Of a stretch of 64,000 bases of DNA, positions 42,549 to 55,870 are shown piece by piece (positions within the stretch are counted from its first letter, which is position 1; each line of letters begins with the position of its first letter). The translations under genes were made by a program, and so were the position numbers. The DNA lies in contig OY783207.1 in NCBI GenBank assembly GCA_963678705.1, positions 3,844,001-3,908,000 on the forward strand, read 5' to 3'. Origin of the DNA: Panorpa germanica. Lineage: Eukaryota; Arthropoda; Insecta; Mecoptera; Panorpidae. The notes beneath the pieces are model-generated. The model saw nothing but the letters and a program-made list of their open reading frames with translations. It did not search any database and was not told where the DNA came from.

Positions 42549-43080
42549 CAGCATATTTTGATAATGTTTTTTGACGGCACAGTTAATATATAATTATTTC
42601 TATAATTACTAGATGATAAAATAACATTTAAAGAATACTTTGCGAAATTTTCATAAATAAATATCAAGAAATGAGACATTGACAGCGAATCTCCGCTGAC
42701 GTCACAAAAAAAGCGGTGTCACTCATAACTCATCACTGGATTATTTGAAATCAAAAAACCAAAATGATTTCATTACTTGATAAGTTTCTGCAGGTAACCC
42801 TGTCGAGTTTTTTTTTATTGATTTTTTGTATTGCAAAGAAAAGGTGTGAAAAAATTTCAAAAGGATCGGTGCAGTAGATTTTGAGCTAGAGAGGACACCG
42901 ATTATGAAAAAGCTAAGTGTGAGGAAAAGCGTTTAACAGTTTCAAAGAAAGACGAAACCAGACCAGAGAGATGAAGACTTAAAACACTGTATCTCCGACA
43001 GTTTTACTTCAATCGACTTCAAATTTTTACACTATAAACTTAATATGTTGCACATTAATATAAATAAATAAAAAAAATGA
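42549..43080 (+). repeat. dispersed repeat of about 0.55 kb, copy 1
   Basis: A direct repeat of 48366-49012. Both contain TGACAGCGAATCTCCGC, ACTCATAACTCATCACTGGA and GATAAGTTTCTGCAGGTAAC, and end in a run of AATAAATAAA. The ATGAGACATTG-type minus ORF in both copies is an incidental frame. Confidence 0.7.
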
Positions 43081-43609
43081 AATCTCATCCTTATTGGAAC
43101 AATAGCTACAAAATGGATCCCATAATATTATATAATAATTAACATTTCTAAACCTTCGTCTAATCCCAATCAAGTCATCAGTATCCACCTCTTGCAGAAC
43201 CAACCATTCGCTGTGTTTACTAACGATCTAATAAAGTTAACTAATGCGATACATTACTTAGCGGTAACTCTATTGTAACACGTAAACATTGCTTGTTTAT
43301 CAAACTGTTTAAAAACGTTTTACATGTAATTAATTTGTTTTATCCGGATTTAAATCATGTTTTATGTGTATTTACTTGCATTTCCGTATATCTATCTCTT
43401 TCTAACATTAATTACAATGTTTTAATTGAATATATTTGTCCCTTTCTTTCTACATCTATTGTGTTAAATTAACTACAGAAATGTCGTGACTGTGAGTAGA
43501 ATTTAATTTAATAGACAAATTCTTGTGAAGGTTTAAAACAATTAAAAGAATTTCTTAGTTGTAGTGCGAAAAATGCAGGATCTCATATATGAGCAACAAA
43601 GTTCTATTT

Positions 43610-43800
43610 AAGGTGAAACGATACTTGGCCATTTTTTCTCGCGAAATATATATGACGATACCTATACAGCAGGTTAAATATTATCAAAAAAACCATGTTT
43701 TTTATATGTTTAAATCGTTTTATGTAAGTAACTATAAACGCGAATCAAAATCTAAAGCTGCAATTAGTTAGATGAATAACGTATCTACATAACGTATCTA
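43610..43800 (+). repeat. dispersed repeat, copy 2 of the 41102 unit
   Basis: It shares AGGTGAAACGATACTTGGCC and TTTAAATCGTTTTATGTAAG with 41102-41250, with about 40 extra bases in between. Same orientation. Confidence 0.6.
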
Positions 43801-44744
43801 GCTTTCTTCCACTGACTTTTAATGAGTCGGAACCGAGAAAATAAGCTTTGAAAATGAGTATTGCTATATATTTTCTAGTTGAATTCCAATTTTTATATGA
43901 CTGGTAACATTTCTAAGGGTTTGTCATAAATAAAGGTTATAGTTTCACCTTAATCTAAGGGAATTTTGGGGTTATGTTTACAGCGCTTCAAGCGGATTGT
44001 ATCGTTAAGTGCGTCGTTCTGTTCACAAATGACTTTCTGAAGGCCGTTTAATTCGCCTCTGCATGTTGTAGAAAGGATATTTGCAAGTAAATAAATAAAA
44101 GCTTTTTGAAACCAGTTCGTATCTGTTTCAAATATTTCAACAAGTATTTTACTTTGTTAAATGAAACCTGGTGAAGCGGACAACCGCTGCTCGGCCAATA
44201 ACTCCTCTCACGTATTTGATTACACAGTAGCAGGGCTTCTATTCAAAGATCACAGGTATCTATGCACCTTGTTAGAACCACGTAATAATGAGTTTTTAAT
44301 TACATTATGTTATATGTACTTTGCAATTTTGATTTTTGATTGAGTACCTGACTAAGGTGTTGAAATCTTGAAACTTGTTCATTGAATAAAAAAACAAATT
44401 AATTTTCTAAGTTCTATTATTTTGCAATCATTTATTATAAAATTATAAATTTCACGGTGTAATTATTAAGAACTGACGCATCTGTTTGAAATTTATAGAA
44501 ACTGGTATTATAATTCACAGAGCCGGCTGTAGGCGGCCCTGCCCATTTATATAATCAATTGAATGTAAAATTGAAGTAACTAAATATATTAATTTTAATT
44601 TTCATTTGTCTTCACTGTATTTCTTTAATATTTATTCCTAGTTCTCTTTCTTAGCTAGTCTTTTATTTCTGTACTTCTCTCATCCATTTCTCCTTTCTTC
44701 CCCGCCTTCTTTCAACAACTCCTCTCTCTCATTCTTGTTGTCTA

Positions 44745-46640
44745 CCTCACAAACATTTTTTCGTATCGTACTAATGTCGAATAGCCTGATTACAATTTTA
44801 GTAAGATTTTTCGAAGCACGTTCTAAGCCACAGATAGAAAATGTATTTGGGTACGTTCAGGAGAAGAAATTTCGTATTTTAAAGCTTAAGTTTATGGGGT
44901 GGGGTAATTCATTTTTACACCTGAAACTATCGCCTCCGTTTTTGATCCAAAATGTCTTCGAAACGGATACTCTTTTCGCCCAAATGTCGAGTTCTATATA
45001 ATGGGATAATGCATTTTTGCTTCTGAAGCTTTCGCCTTTGTTTTTGATCTAAAATGCCTTGGACATGGATACTCTTTTTTTGTTGTCCATAAGTCACCCT
45101 TTGTCGCCCAAATATCGATTCCTATACTAAGTCGAGTTCTAGAATATCGTACTCGAATCTTATACGCCTCGGATCCAAATTGTTCTTTTTACGCTAGAGC
45201 GATTCGATTAGATACAAATGATTTCGCAACGGAGCTAAAAAATGAATAGAAATACTTCCATATTGAGTACCATCCCGGCTCACATTATTCTCAGTAGGTC
45301 AATGCTTCTACACAATCTGCAGGACCTCTCCCCATCCTCTTCTCAATATCTGTCCTTCCTCCTCATTCTAAATCTAGCGTTTTCTGTTGTTTCTTCCCTT
45401 AAGTACGGTGGTATCTCCTCTTGTATCTCTAATGTCGGCAGTTCACTGTTGGCAAAACATTTGTCAAAACATTTATCGATTTGGCTCATTATCCGAGGGA
45501 AGCCAATGAAAGGCGAGAGCATTCGAGACAGGCCAACACGAGGCGAGAACTACAGAAGAAGAACGCGAACTGCCAGCATTAGGTATATGCACGTATACGC
45601 AAAAGAAATTGATCAAACGCTTTGTACCTTTCAGCCAGCCCTGGCAATTCCTTTATTTTTAATAAAAGAATCTTTTGCCGCTATGCGTTGATAATGCAGT
45701 GAACTTTAATTGTAGCTTTTGAAATATACATAGACATTAAACTTTAGCAGTAATGCATTTTATATAATAATAAAAGTAATAAAAGCAAAATAATATTGTT
45801 TTTATTGCAATAGCTATATTAACAAATACTTCTAACACAGTTGTTTCTGCGCTATTAGTGCTGGTTGATTGACTGTATCCCTTGACTAATTACTTTTGTT
45901 CATTAAACAGTAATAAATGATGAATTAATACATATATCTCTATAGATAATATAATTTCATTCGAGTAGCTATTAGGAATGCGTTATATGTTAATTAATAG
46001 ATTTAATTACCTAATCAATTCAATGATTCATCAGTACTTTAATTCATTCATACACGTGGTTCTTAAGAAATTACTTTCTCTTTTTTTAATTGCTTTAACA
46101 ATAAAAATAAACCTGTAGTTATTCTAATATTTCCTCAGGTTTTACACGTATAATGAATAGACTCAAATAGTACATACTTTGGTTTTATTATTGCTTATAA
46201 CTTTTTTATTGTAAAAGTTGTACTAAAAAGTTATTAATAAAAGTTGTAGATAATATTGTTATCTACAAAAAAGTTGTTAACAAGATTTTTGTGGGACTTA
46301 TAGTTTTGAAGATAATTAAAGAAAACTGATTACACTATACACCGTACAAACAATTTGATCAATACGATATTCTAGAACTCGACCTAGTATAGGAATCGAC
46401 ATTTGGGCGAAAAGAGTATCCGTTTCCAAGACATTTTGGATCAAAAACGTAGGCGACAGTTTCAGGTGCAAAAATAAATTACCTCACCCCATAAACGTAA
46501 GCTCCAAAATACGAAATTTCTTCTCCTGAACGTACTCAAATATATTTTCTGCCTGTGGTTTAGAACGTGCTTCGAAAAATCTTACTCAAATTGTAATCAG
46601 GCTATTCGACATTACTACGACACGAAATAATGTTTGTAGA
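44745..46640. repeat. 1.9 kb element or region bounded by inverted repeats
   Basis: Left arm about 44745-45150, right arm about 46365-46640, inverted and closely similar. Both contain TTTTTCGAAGCACGTTCTAA and CAGGAGAAGAAATTTCGTAT, the latter followed by TTT. The left arm also repeats its inner part in tandem (the CTTTTCGCCCAAATGTCGA type at 44970 and 45107). No transposase was recognised between the arms; an open frame of 149 codons at 45242-45691 has no likeness I know. It may be a non-autonomous transposon. Confidence 0.6.
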
Positions 46641-48365
46641 ATAGTTGCCTACCCTAACTGTACTCTACATGATACATCATCCTGTACAGTTTATGTGATA
46701 TGGATGTAGTATGTTAGAACTGTCAGTAATTGACATTCCCTTTGCTCTCAAGTCATTGGCACTTCGCATCACTGGAACATCGAGCCATTACGATGATATT
46801 ACGATAATCATTTTGTATGTAAACATGTCCAATAAAACACGTTCATCATCTTTAGATGAAGCAAACACTTGTTAATCTTTTAAAAGAACGAGGAACTTCG
46901 CTCCGCTTTGCTTTAATGACGTAATAAAGAAAATAAATCAAGCGTGGAGTGCAAGGATCGCATGAACCATGAAATAAAAGTCATCTTGTTCTATTAAAGA
47001 TATACCCATGGGCGTCCACGTGTTGGTGTCACCCGGTTTGTGAGAATTACCCCATTATATATAATAGAATCTGAAGATTCTGTTGTCCTCTTCAAACTTT
47101 CTGCGCACGCCACTGTAATCGTAGCTGTAATTATAGGCTGTTTACTTGTTTATCATCGTCCAGCACGTAGGATTATTACTAACGGAAAGAACACATTGCT
47201 GGTTTAGTGTTTTCTAGCGGGGGTACTTAACCCCCCCTTTTACTTCTCGAAAAACCTACAAATACATATAAAGTTAATTCTATAATTTTATGCGTTTTAC
47301 CCCACATAAAAGCGCAGAAATTTTAAACCAATAAAAATTAAATTATCTGTTTTGATTATAGATGAATTCTCTTTCTCTAGAACTGAACGAATGAATATGT
47401 ATCATACAATTTAAGTAATATTAAAATTTATAAAAGTACTCTCGTAGAAAGAGGAGTACAATGTTATTTAAAAAGAGACTCATGTATTTAGTTCATTGTC
47501 CCTACTCAATATACATATTTAATATTAAAATAATATAAAATCTTGATTCAATATTTAAGTTTCGTATTTGTAATTGCATCTTATGAAGTACAAATTATCA
47601 CTTAAGCGCGTGTCAATAACGCGCGTTTCAATAACGTAGGTTTCACTAGCAGTGTTAGATGTTAACATTACTGTTGCCGGTGTGGCATATGCTTTGTGAC
47701 GTTAAAGTTGTGCGTTAAACGATGATTCAATTGTGACTTTAAGGTAGTCATAAACACAAAATATTAACATGCATTTCCAGCCAAATATATATAATGAATA
47801 TAATAATTAACAGTACGTAAATCTTAAAGTTAAAAGTATATACCGGATGGCATAATCAATTCATCAAATTTCAAATAATGCAAAATGTTATTCGATATAT
47901 TTCAGGCATATAATCATCATCCATCGGTGTAAAGGTATGTGAATCTTATAATGTTATCTTTAAGATAATGATACAGTTCGCCCACGTAAGACTAATCTTC
48001 TTCTACAGTATGCCAGATGCACGTAAACGAAATTATACACGGATGGCGCAGAGCAGAAGATGCACGAACAAATTCTAATGCGGATAAATACAAGGCCAAG
48101 GCACGTACAAGTTCAAACTCGATTTATGTGCTAGCACTATTCTTCATTTCAAGTTTTTAATATCTGCTATAATATAACATGCATAATATTTTCATGCGTT
48201 TTATTTTCTTACGGTATTTAATATGTATTACTTCTTTGAGATGGGAAATAGCAATTTTGTCTTTGTCGAAGATAGAAAGAGTTAACATTCTTTGAAACAG
48301 TTTTATAAACAAAGATAACACAACAATTTAGTCTTAAAAAGAGGGTAAGGTCAAAACAATAAAAG
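46641..48365. other. no gene recognised
   Basis: AT-rich with small frames. The block around 47010-47050 (GGGCGTCCACGTGTTGGTGT followed by CACCCGGTTTG) has higher GC than its surroundings and may be an old retroelement remnant, but I cannot assign it. Confidence 0.4.
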
Positions 48366-49012
48366 AAGCATATTTTCGATAATGTTTTTTGAGGACACAG
48401 ATAATATATGATTATTTCTATAATTACTACATGATAAAATAACATTTGAAAAATACTTTGTAATATTTTCATAAATAAATATCAAGAAATGAGGCATTGA
48501 CAGCGAATCTCCGCAGATGTCACAAAAAAGTAACATTGCGGTGCCACTCATAACTCATCACTGGATTAACTGAAATCGAAAATCCAAAATAATTTCATTA
48601 GTTGATAAGTTTCTGCAGGTAACGCTGTCGAGTTTTTTCTTTTTTATTGATTTCTTAATTTTTTACAGCACTTAAAAGTCAAAATACAGATATTTCATGA
48701 AATTTTGTTATTTTAAAATACGTTAAAATTAAAAAAAACTCGACAGCGTTACCTCGGCTTTTACGTAAAAAAGAAGTGTGCAAAATTTTAAAATAATCGA
48801 TGCAGTAGATTTTGAGCTAGAGATAGCACCGACTCTGAAAACCCTAAGTGTGAGAAAACGCATTTAAAAGTTTCAAAGTAACACGAAAGCAGATCAGAGA
48901 GGTGAAGACTTAAAACTCTATATCTTCGACAGTTTTACTCCAATCGACTTCAAATTTTCACACAATAAACTTAATATGTTGTATATTAATATAAATAAAT
49001 AAAAAGAAAATG
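48366..49012 (+). repeat. dispersed repeat of about 0.65 kb, copy 2
   Basis: Direct copy of 42549-43080. It carries about 100 extra bases after CTGTCGAGTTTTT, ending in an inverted AAACTCGACAGCGTTACCTC. That pairs with the preceding AGGTAACGCTGTCGAGTTTT, so this copy contains a foldback. Confidence 0.7.
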
Positions 49013-50340
49013 AAAAAAAAAGAAGTTGAAACCTTACCACCCCCTTAAGTCACTCTTTCTTGTTACTGTAAATGCAGACAATCCTGTTATATAAGCTTCT
49101 GATGTCTATGAAAAGAACCCGAAATAATTTTGTCAGCGAGTGTACATTCTTTTTTATAATGTGTGTACCAATAAGACATGATTGTTTTATATTTGCCGCC
49201 ATTTTACATAAATGCAACTTAGATTTTTTAGGTTAGAGGATATATAGCCTAGGAACACAGGAAATTATTTATGGATTATTAGTGTATTGTTTTTTGTATT
49301 ATTGTGTTTTTGTTTTGTAATTTCGCTGGGTCGTATCTTATCTAAACCTCAAGTTGTATTTTTACTTCAATTTTATTTGCCAATAATAACGAACAAATGA
49401 ATATCACACTAGTTCAATTCATGACGCTTGACGCCAGAATTAAAAAATAAGATGCATAGTTCAATGGCATGATAAAAATAAAATAAATAATTTATAGATT
49501 ATAAATAAATTCTACATCCTGCTATATATATTTATTATCTCATATACCTATTAATTATATTTCTATCTTAAATATTAACATTAACGTAAAGTTATAATTG
49601 AATAAATGACTATATTATCATTAGATATATATTGACCTTTATTTTAATATAATATTTAATTTCCACAATTACCATTATTAATATCTAGTAGATATTATTA
49701 TACAAATACCAGGAGTCGATGATCTAAGATATACATATATGATCATCAACTTCCTGTACTGCTAGTTTGTATAGCTACATCTCGCGGCAAAATTATAAAC
49801 TATAATTTCCATAAAAATAAAAATAAATAAATAATGCATGTTTAAAAGATTTTTATTAATAACTGCAGGCTAGAGATCTTGTATAATTGTGGGAATATCA
49901 CGCAGTTTTGCTACTGTGGAATATTGCAGAGTGTACTGTGAAGTGAGACAGTTAAATGTTCAACTTTATAATTGTTGTAGGTATGTAAGTAGAAATTTAT
50001 TTATGGAGAAATAATTATAAAGTTTCTCGAGTTTTATGGCGGCTGATTATAATGTACGGGAACATCCTTTACTAAGAAAGATATTAACTTTTTGCTGAAG
50101 CAATGCAAGTAGTGCCAAGTATTGAAACAATGTTGTACTTTATAGACAAAGCTCTAAATCAAGAATTGAGATTGAATGCGGAAAATTAGTTGAAAAGTTG
50201 GTTGGTGAGAGCCTTTAGAGCTTTAGAGAAGTCGTTGAATATATTTTCTTACTAATACATATATATTTTTTTAATTTATTTACTTATTTGCATTGACTTT
50301 CTTTCGTCATAGCCACCATCAAACATTTTTTATACATCTT
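49013..50340. other. no gene recognised
   Basis: Strongly AT-rich, with several TATATATT runs near 49520-49740 and no open frame of interest. Confidence 0.4.
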
Positions 50341-50990
50341 TTATAATTTATAATTCAATTTTACAATCTTCTAAATATTTCAATAATTCACTAATTAATT
50401 TTGAATCACTTAACAAAAATTTAGTATTAACAGGAAAAGTTTTAATCACATCTAATATTTCACTATTCAATTTTGATCTTTTTAAACTATAATTTATGCA
50501 TTCAAATATAATATGATCCAAAGTTCCTTCTTCACCACATTGACATCTATCGTCGGATTTAATATTAATTATGTGCAGGTGGGCTGGAGTTTTATAATGA
50601 TTACTATTGATTCTGATTATAGTTGATATAATTTTGCGGGACTCATTTCTAAACCATCTCTTCTTACTTAAATTTGGATGTAACATATAATAATCTCTTC
50701 CTTTTAACTGACTTTTGTTAATGAAATCTGTGTTTGATATGTTCTAAAATTGAAGTTTAATTTTTTGATTATATTAAAAATTTCATATGGAGGTAATTTC
50801 ACTTTCATCTCAATTTCTAAATTTATTGATTCCTTTGCCAATTTATCCGCAATTTCGTTTCGTCTTATTCGACAATTTCCCAGTATCCACATAAATTTTA
50901 TGGTATTATTCTTATTTATTATATTGAAATACATCTCCTTAATTTTGCATGTCAAAATATCATTAATCTTATTAATAATTTAACTTTTTA
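50341..50990 (-). pseudogene. degenerate non-LTR retrotransposon, RNase H and C-terminal part
   Basis: On the minus strand the frame near 50955-50704 reads IKFMWILGNCRIRRNEIADKLAKES, matching the end of a LINE RNase H domain (W-x-P-G-H-x-x-I-x-G-N-E-x-A-D). The usual Pro, His and Gly are replaced here. The frame then breaks near 50700. It resumes at 50686-50348 with RINSNHYKTPAHLH and CQCGEEGTLDHIIFEC, the typical zinc-binding tail of Jockey/I/R1-type elements. It is not functional. It shares its class with the smaller piece at 37345. Confidence 0.72.
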
Positions 50991-53900
50991 CATATTAAAT
51001 CAATCCATTGTAGTTATATTGAGCAGCTACGTGCGTTGTAGAGAGCACACGGGGAATATATCTTCGACCGATAATAAGTTTTAATTAATTCGGCATAGAG
51101 AAACGAATTCTCAAAATATGAACGAAATTATATCACTTTTCAATCATATAAATATATTATCCACTTGTACTTTTATTTCTATTGTTTCAATACAATTTAA
51201 CAGTGTAATAAAAACACAACTTGTTTCATTTGTCATGCTTAGTTCACACCTATCTCACGATTGCACATGCGTGATTTTTTTTACTCACAATCAGTGGCGT
51301 TATTTATGCACATCAGGCAATAATTTTATGTTAATTTCACTGCAGACAATACCTAAGAATATTTAAATAGTACTAATGTGTACATTTGTGTACTGCGTTT
51401 ATGACACATGCATTATGGTAATTCGTGCATTTATGGACTATAATATGATGGGACGATTCGTTGGAGCGTTAAACGATGGTAAAACACGAATATTATTCAT
51501 AATTATTTTATTACTAATAATATACTTTGTCTACAGTAATTTTATGAAAGAATATTTACTATACTCGTATACAAGAGAAGCCATTTTAGTTACAATTGTA
51601 ATAAGCGGCGCTCTATGAATGAAAATTAATGAATAACTTGCAAAAAACTCAGTTTGAAGTCAGATCATTGTATGAAACTTTGAACAATGCTTACAAATTT
51701 GTGAAAAAACTGGTAAATACACGTTTTTCAAGGCTCAACTTTGATGATTTAGGTAGCCATTTTACTTTAAAGTAACTTTATCTTCTTTACCACTAGTTCT
51801 TAAGTTAAATCAGTTATTATCAAGCTGATAGAAGACCCTATTGCTTACAATTTTCTGTATACAACATTTTTTTAACATCTGATAGTTATTATATCACTAA
51901 AGATTGGTAGTGATTCAAAATAGTAGATGCCATTCAAATAGCGAGTGCACGCGCTGACAAATTTCGCTTTTTAAATGATATATGATATGTTTATCTACAG
52001 AAATACAAATCAATCGCAATATTTAGATTGGGAAACTAGTGAAAATAGAGAGGAAAAATATAAAAACTCTGAAGCACATTAAGTATTCATGTGAGAAAAA
52101 AATAAAAAGTGATAAGAAGATTGTGCAGTTATTAAAGGGAGGTAGTGAAGGGAAGCAGTGGATGGCGAAGCTAGAGAGCAGAAGCGAGGAAAGGGAAAAA
52201 ATGATAAAATTAAAAATTTACCTTTTTCGTTTGTATTTTTCTTGTTTCTCTTGTAAGGAGTAAGAATGGGAAGATAGAATAAAGATCACAAACAATATGT
52301 AATTAAGCACAATGATGTGTAATTTAATGATTTAAGGGAAAAGAATGTAGATTCTAATGGCAAAAACATTAAAATAAAATAGTATATAGCCCAGTAAACA
52401 TTTTGGAGTCACTTTGACATCATATTGAAGATGCATCATGATTTTTTTGTCATTAAAGAGTTTATTTATAGTTCAGTTTCTCACATTTTTTCATATAAAA
52501 TGTCGGCTACAGATGGCGAAATTACTCCACCTGTCGGAATACAAATGAAGATAAAGTTGATGCGAACTATAATTGAAGTGCAATAGTGATAGAAACGTCA
52601 CTAAATAGGGCACTTCACCAAATTGTTTACTGGGAGAAATACAATTACAAAACACGGACACAATTCCAATCACTTGTTTTGAAGATAAAATATAATTAAT
52701 TTCGAAAAAGTTTGGGTTGCCTTTTCTAACTTGGACGCAACTTCTTGCCAACCAGATGTAACAGGTATAACTGAATTAAATGTATACATTACTATTACGA
52801 TTCAAACCATTTAACACAAATAAAACAGTACTAATTATTACCTTCCGAAAACCTTAAGGCAGTTTAAAAGAATTTCAGCTATAAAGTACAGTGCACTAAT
52901 TGTGTAAAATGATTTATTTAATGATCTGTAAACACAAAACTTTCTTTCCGTGCACATGGGCTACCTCCCGATGATAATAACCATCTAACGGGACATCTGT
53001 TGATGACTATCCAAACTATTATATAAAAGTAACTAATATTGTACAAACCAGTAAGCACACATTGTGTTTTTTATATTAAATTTGATTGGTCCTCATAATG
53101 ATTTAGATAACGGATATAATACAACAAGATAACTGTTCATTTATTTAAAAATGTTCACAAAATTATTCGATTTTATGTATTTACCGTATTTGTAATATTA
53201 GGTGTGCATTGACTCGGTTTGATTAGAATAATTTTTGTAAATACGGAAAAATATAACTGTGACAAATAAAAACTATTATTCAGCAGTATTTATTGTCGGT
53301 AGAATAGTTAAATAGCGTAAAATTAATGTTATAAAAGCGTATTATTTTGACGACTGCTTCGTTGATGATTTGCAAATATTGATACTGATATTTCTAATAA
53401 TAATTATAAAAAGGTTACTTCCTAATAGATGTTGAATACTCGAATATATGTAATACATCTTACAACTGCTACAAACAAAACGAAACGTCAAACCGGTAAC
53501 ATAACCTCAATTTAAATACATAATCTTCTAGCACAAATAGCCATCACGCCGAGGCAGTACAGTAAACGTCTGTGTACTATAATAAAGGAAATATGCAAAT
53601 CACTTTAATACACAACATTTAGATTATGTGTTATGCATTGGCAATTTCATAAACTTAAGTTTAAGATTATCACATCACATTCTAACATTCCGCTGGATAA
53701 CTTACAAGTAGAAGTAGGTTAGCATGAGTGATAAACCATATGGATGGATAACAAACGAGTAAAAATGTATATCCACGTGGCAATGGTATTTTGAGGTTAT
53801 TTAGACCAAACGCACGTGGGCTCTCCCGGTATCTGACCTGGTATATGATACATGAATGACTTAATAAATATGATTTGTGATTTTAACATAAGTATACCCC

Positions 53901-54501
53901 TTCCGAAATATATACAAGTACATGTATCACTTGTCGATAGTAGAGTTTAGAATAAAGACTGCACGTGGCGCAATTTGTGTCGTTTATTCGCATTCTCTCG
54001 TCTACCTTAGAACAAGTATTAAAGAAAGAAGTACTAATTTAACATAATATAATATTGTCTCAGGAAAAACAATTACTTAAATTATAATTATAAATTATAA
54101 ATTATATTATAATGCGTTTATTAATAAATGGAAATATTTTATTCTTTTTTTTGTAAGTGTCAACTATGTGCTCCAGGAAGAGGGGCAAGGGGGTGCATAT
54201 GCACCAGTCTACCATGAAAGAAAATACGCACAAAACTATTAAGAAATAAAATTTGTGTTATTAAAGTCATTGTTGGTTTAAAAATGGAAGACGTCTACGT
54301 TGTTGCCCAAATTTGTTCTACACCTTGTCAATGAATTCAGCCCTTTTCCTATGACTTCTGAGGATGCAAATGAACCTCCTGAAAGTAAAATATATGTAAA
54401 AACCTATATGTAAGAATAACACTTTCTAATAAAGAACAGTATAATTATAAATATCTTCAAATTTGCTAACCGACCTGACGAGTATAATAAGTTTACGATC
54501 T
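50991..54501. other. no gene recognised
   Basis: Several short frames (51118, 51376, 52039) have no family likeness. The one at 52039-52263 is lysine-rich and may be a piece of LINE ORF, but the match is weak. Confidence 0.4.
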
Positions 54502-54740
54502 GGGGTCCCATTCCTGAGTCTTGCGAGCAACGATCGTGATCGAACAGATCTGATTTATATGAGTTAAATATTTTACGAATCACTTTTAAAAAGTATTCTT
54601 GTACTATAATAATAATTAATAATAAAATTCAGGAATAGTACAGGAATACTTTTTAAAAGTGATTCGCAAAATGTTTCACTCATATAAATCATAACTGTTC
54701 GATCACGATCATTGCTCGCAAGACTCAGGAATAGGGCCCC
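54502..54740. mobile_element. 239 bp foldback MITE
   Basis: Left arm 54502-54605 begins GGGGTCCCATTCCTGAGTCT. Right arm 54638-54740 ends AGACTCAGGAATAGGGCCCC. The arms pair over about 100 bases with roughly nine mismatches, around a short AT-rich loop. No coding capacity. Confidence 0.8.
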
Positions 54741-55331
54741 TGGTCCTTTCAAAAAGAAGTTTGCTAGACATTATGCAGGTATTTTAAGAGCATAAAGTTA
54801 TCATACATATAATTAAAGTACTGGCGACCTCAATAGGCATGTAAGACACGAACCTTAAAAGAACAAATCTTCAACAATCATTGGAGCATTTAATACAAGT
54901 ATACGCGACAGAAGTTCGTTTAAACCCGGTGAACATAAAACGTAAATGTTGCATAAAAAGTTTTACGTAAATACAAAATACAGGTTAATGACGAGAATTT
55001 CTCTCTTTGACAACGTTTATTGCTTTTTGAAAATATAATCTACATTTTTGGTTTTTAACATAATCATAAAACTACTAAAGCAGATCATTTTAAGGATTAT
55101 ATACTTCAAGAAGTTCTATTTAAGGATTATATAAATGGTAATAAAGTATATACTTTTAGATTAAATAGCACTACATTTTGTTTAAGTAAAAAATTACATT
55201 TAATCCATTTAATGTAGAAAACGAAGTACCATATTTTGATTTGTAATATCCACCGCACGTAAGAAGGGTAAACCGAAAATTTTACATAAGAATCATACAT
55301 TTTTAAGACGTAATAAGAATACATTATATCA

Positions 55332-55462
55332 GGGGCCTGGTCCTTCAGGCTGGGGGTTGGACGTGGTGTTAACAACTTCACCCCGTGAAAAAAACCTTGT
55401 TACGAAATCTCAAGTAATTAAATCATGACCCACGGCTGTCGAGCCACTGAAGAAGAAGAAGA
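55332..55462 (+). mobile_element. 3' end of a non-LTR retrotransposon with GAA tail
   Basis: AGGGGCCTGGTCCTTCAGGC, then TGGGGGTTGGACGTGGTGTT and AACAACTTCACCCCGTG, ending in GAAGAAGAAGAA. This stretch resembles 3' ends of common insect non-LTR elements with simple-repeat tails, as I remember them. GC content is well above the flanks. The coding part is missing. Confidence 0.45.
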
Positions 55463-55689
55463 ATAAGAATACATACACCAACGATTTTTTGTGTGCTGTA
55501 AAGAAACGAAACAAAACAATTGAAACCCTAGTTACTCTGAATCGAATATTTATGATTGAATAGAATATAAATTAAATACAAATGTCTTTTTAATATAACT
55601 ATTAATAATGTAAAATTGACATTTTAACCCACAATCCAATAATGGTAATGACATAATGAGGTTTATGCCATTTTTGTTATAAGTTGTTA

Positions 55690-55870
55690 TGATTAAATCC
55701 TTAATCGTATAATAGGGTCAAGAACCTGACGGAATTCTGGCCCCACTGACCCAATAGTGGGTCTGGTAGCTCCGACACGGCACCAGCATCGGCACCGGCG
55801 CTGGCCTCGCCACTGACAGCACCCACCCACCAGCGCTCCACTCATCAGTGTCCAGGAGTGTGGGTGAGTT
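55690..55870. other. GC-rich patch of unknown origin
   Basis: GC-rich block with CACCGGCGCTGGCCTCGCC in otherwise AT-rich DNA. A 62-codon minus frame crosses it but has low complexity. It may be a retroelement remnant or a horizontally mobile piece; I cannot assign it. Confidence 0.35.

Noticed and set aside
45242-45691. 149-codon plus-strand frame
   Set aside because: No recognisable family, and pyrimidine-rich low-complexity start; kept only as part of the inverted-repeat region.
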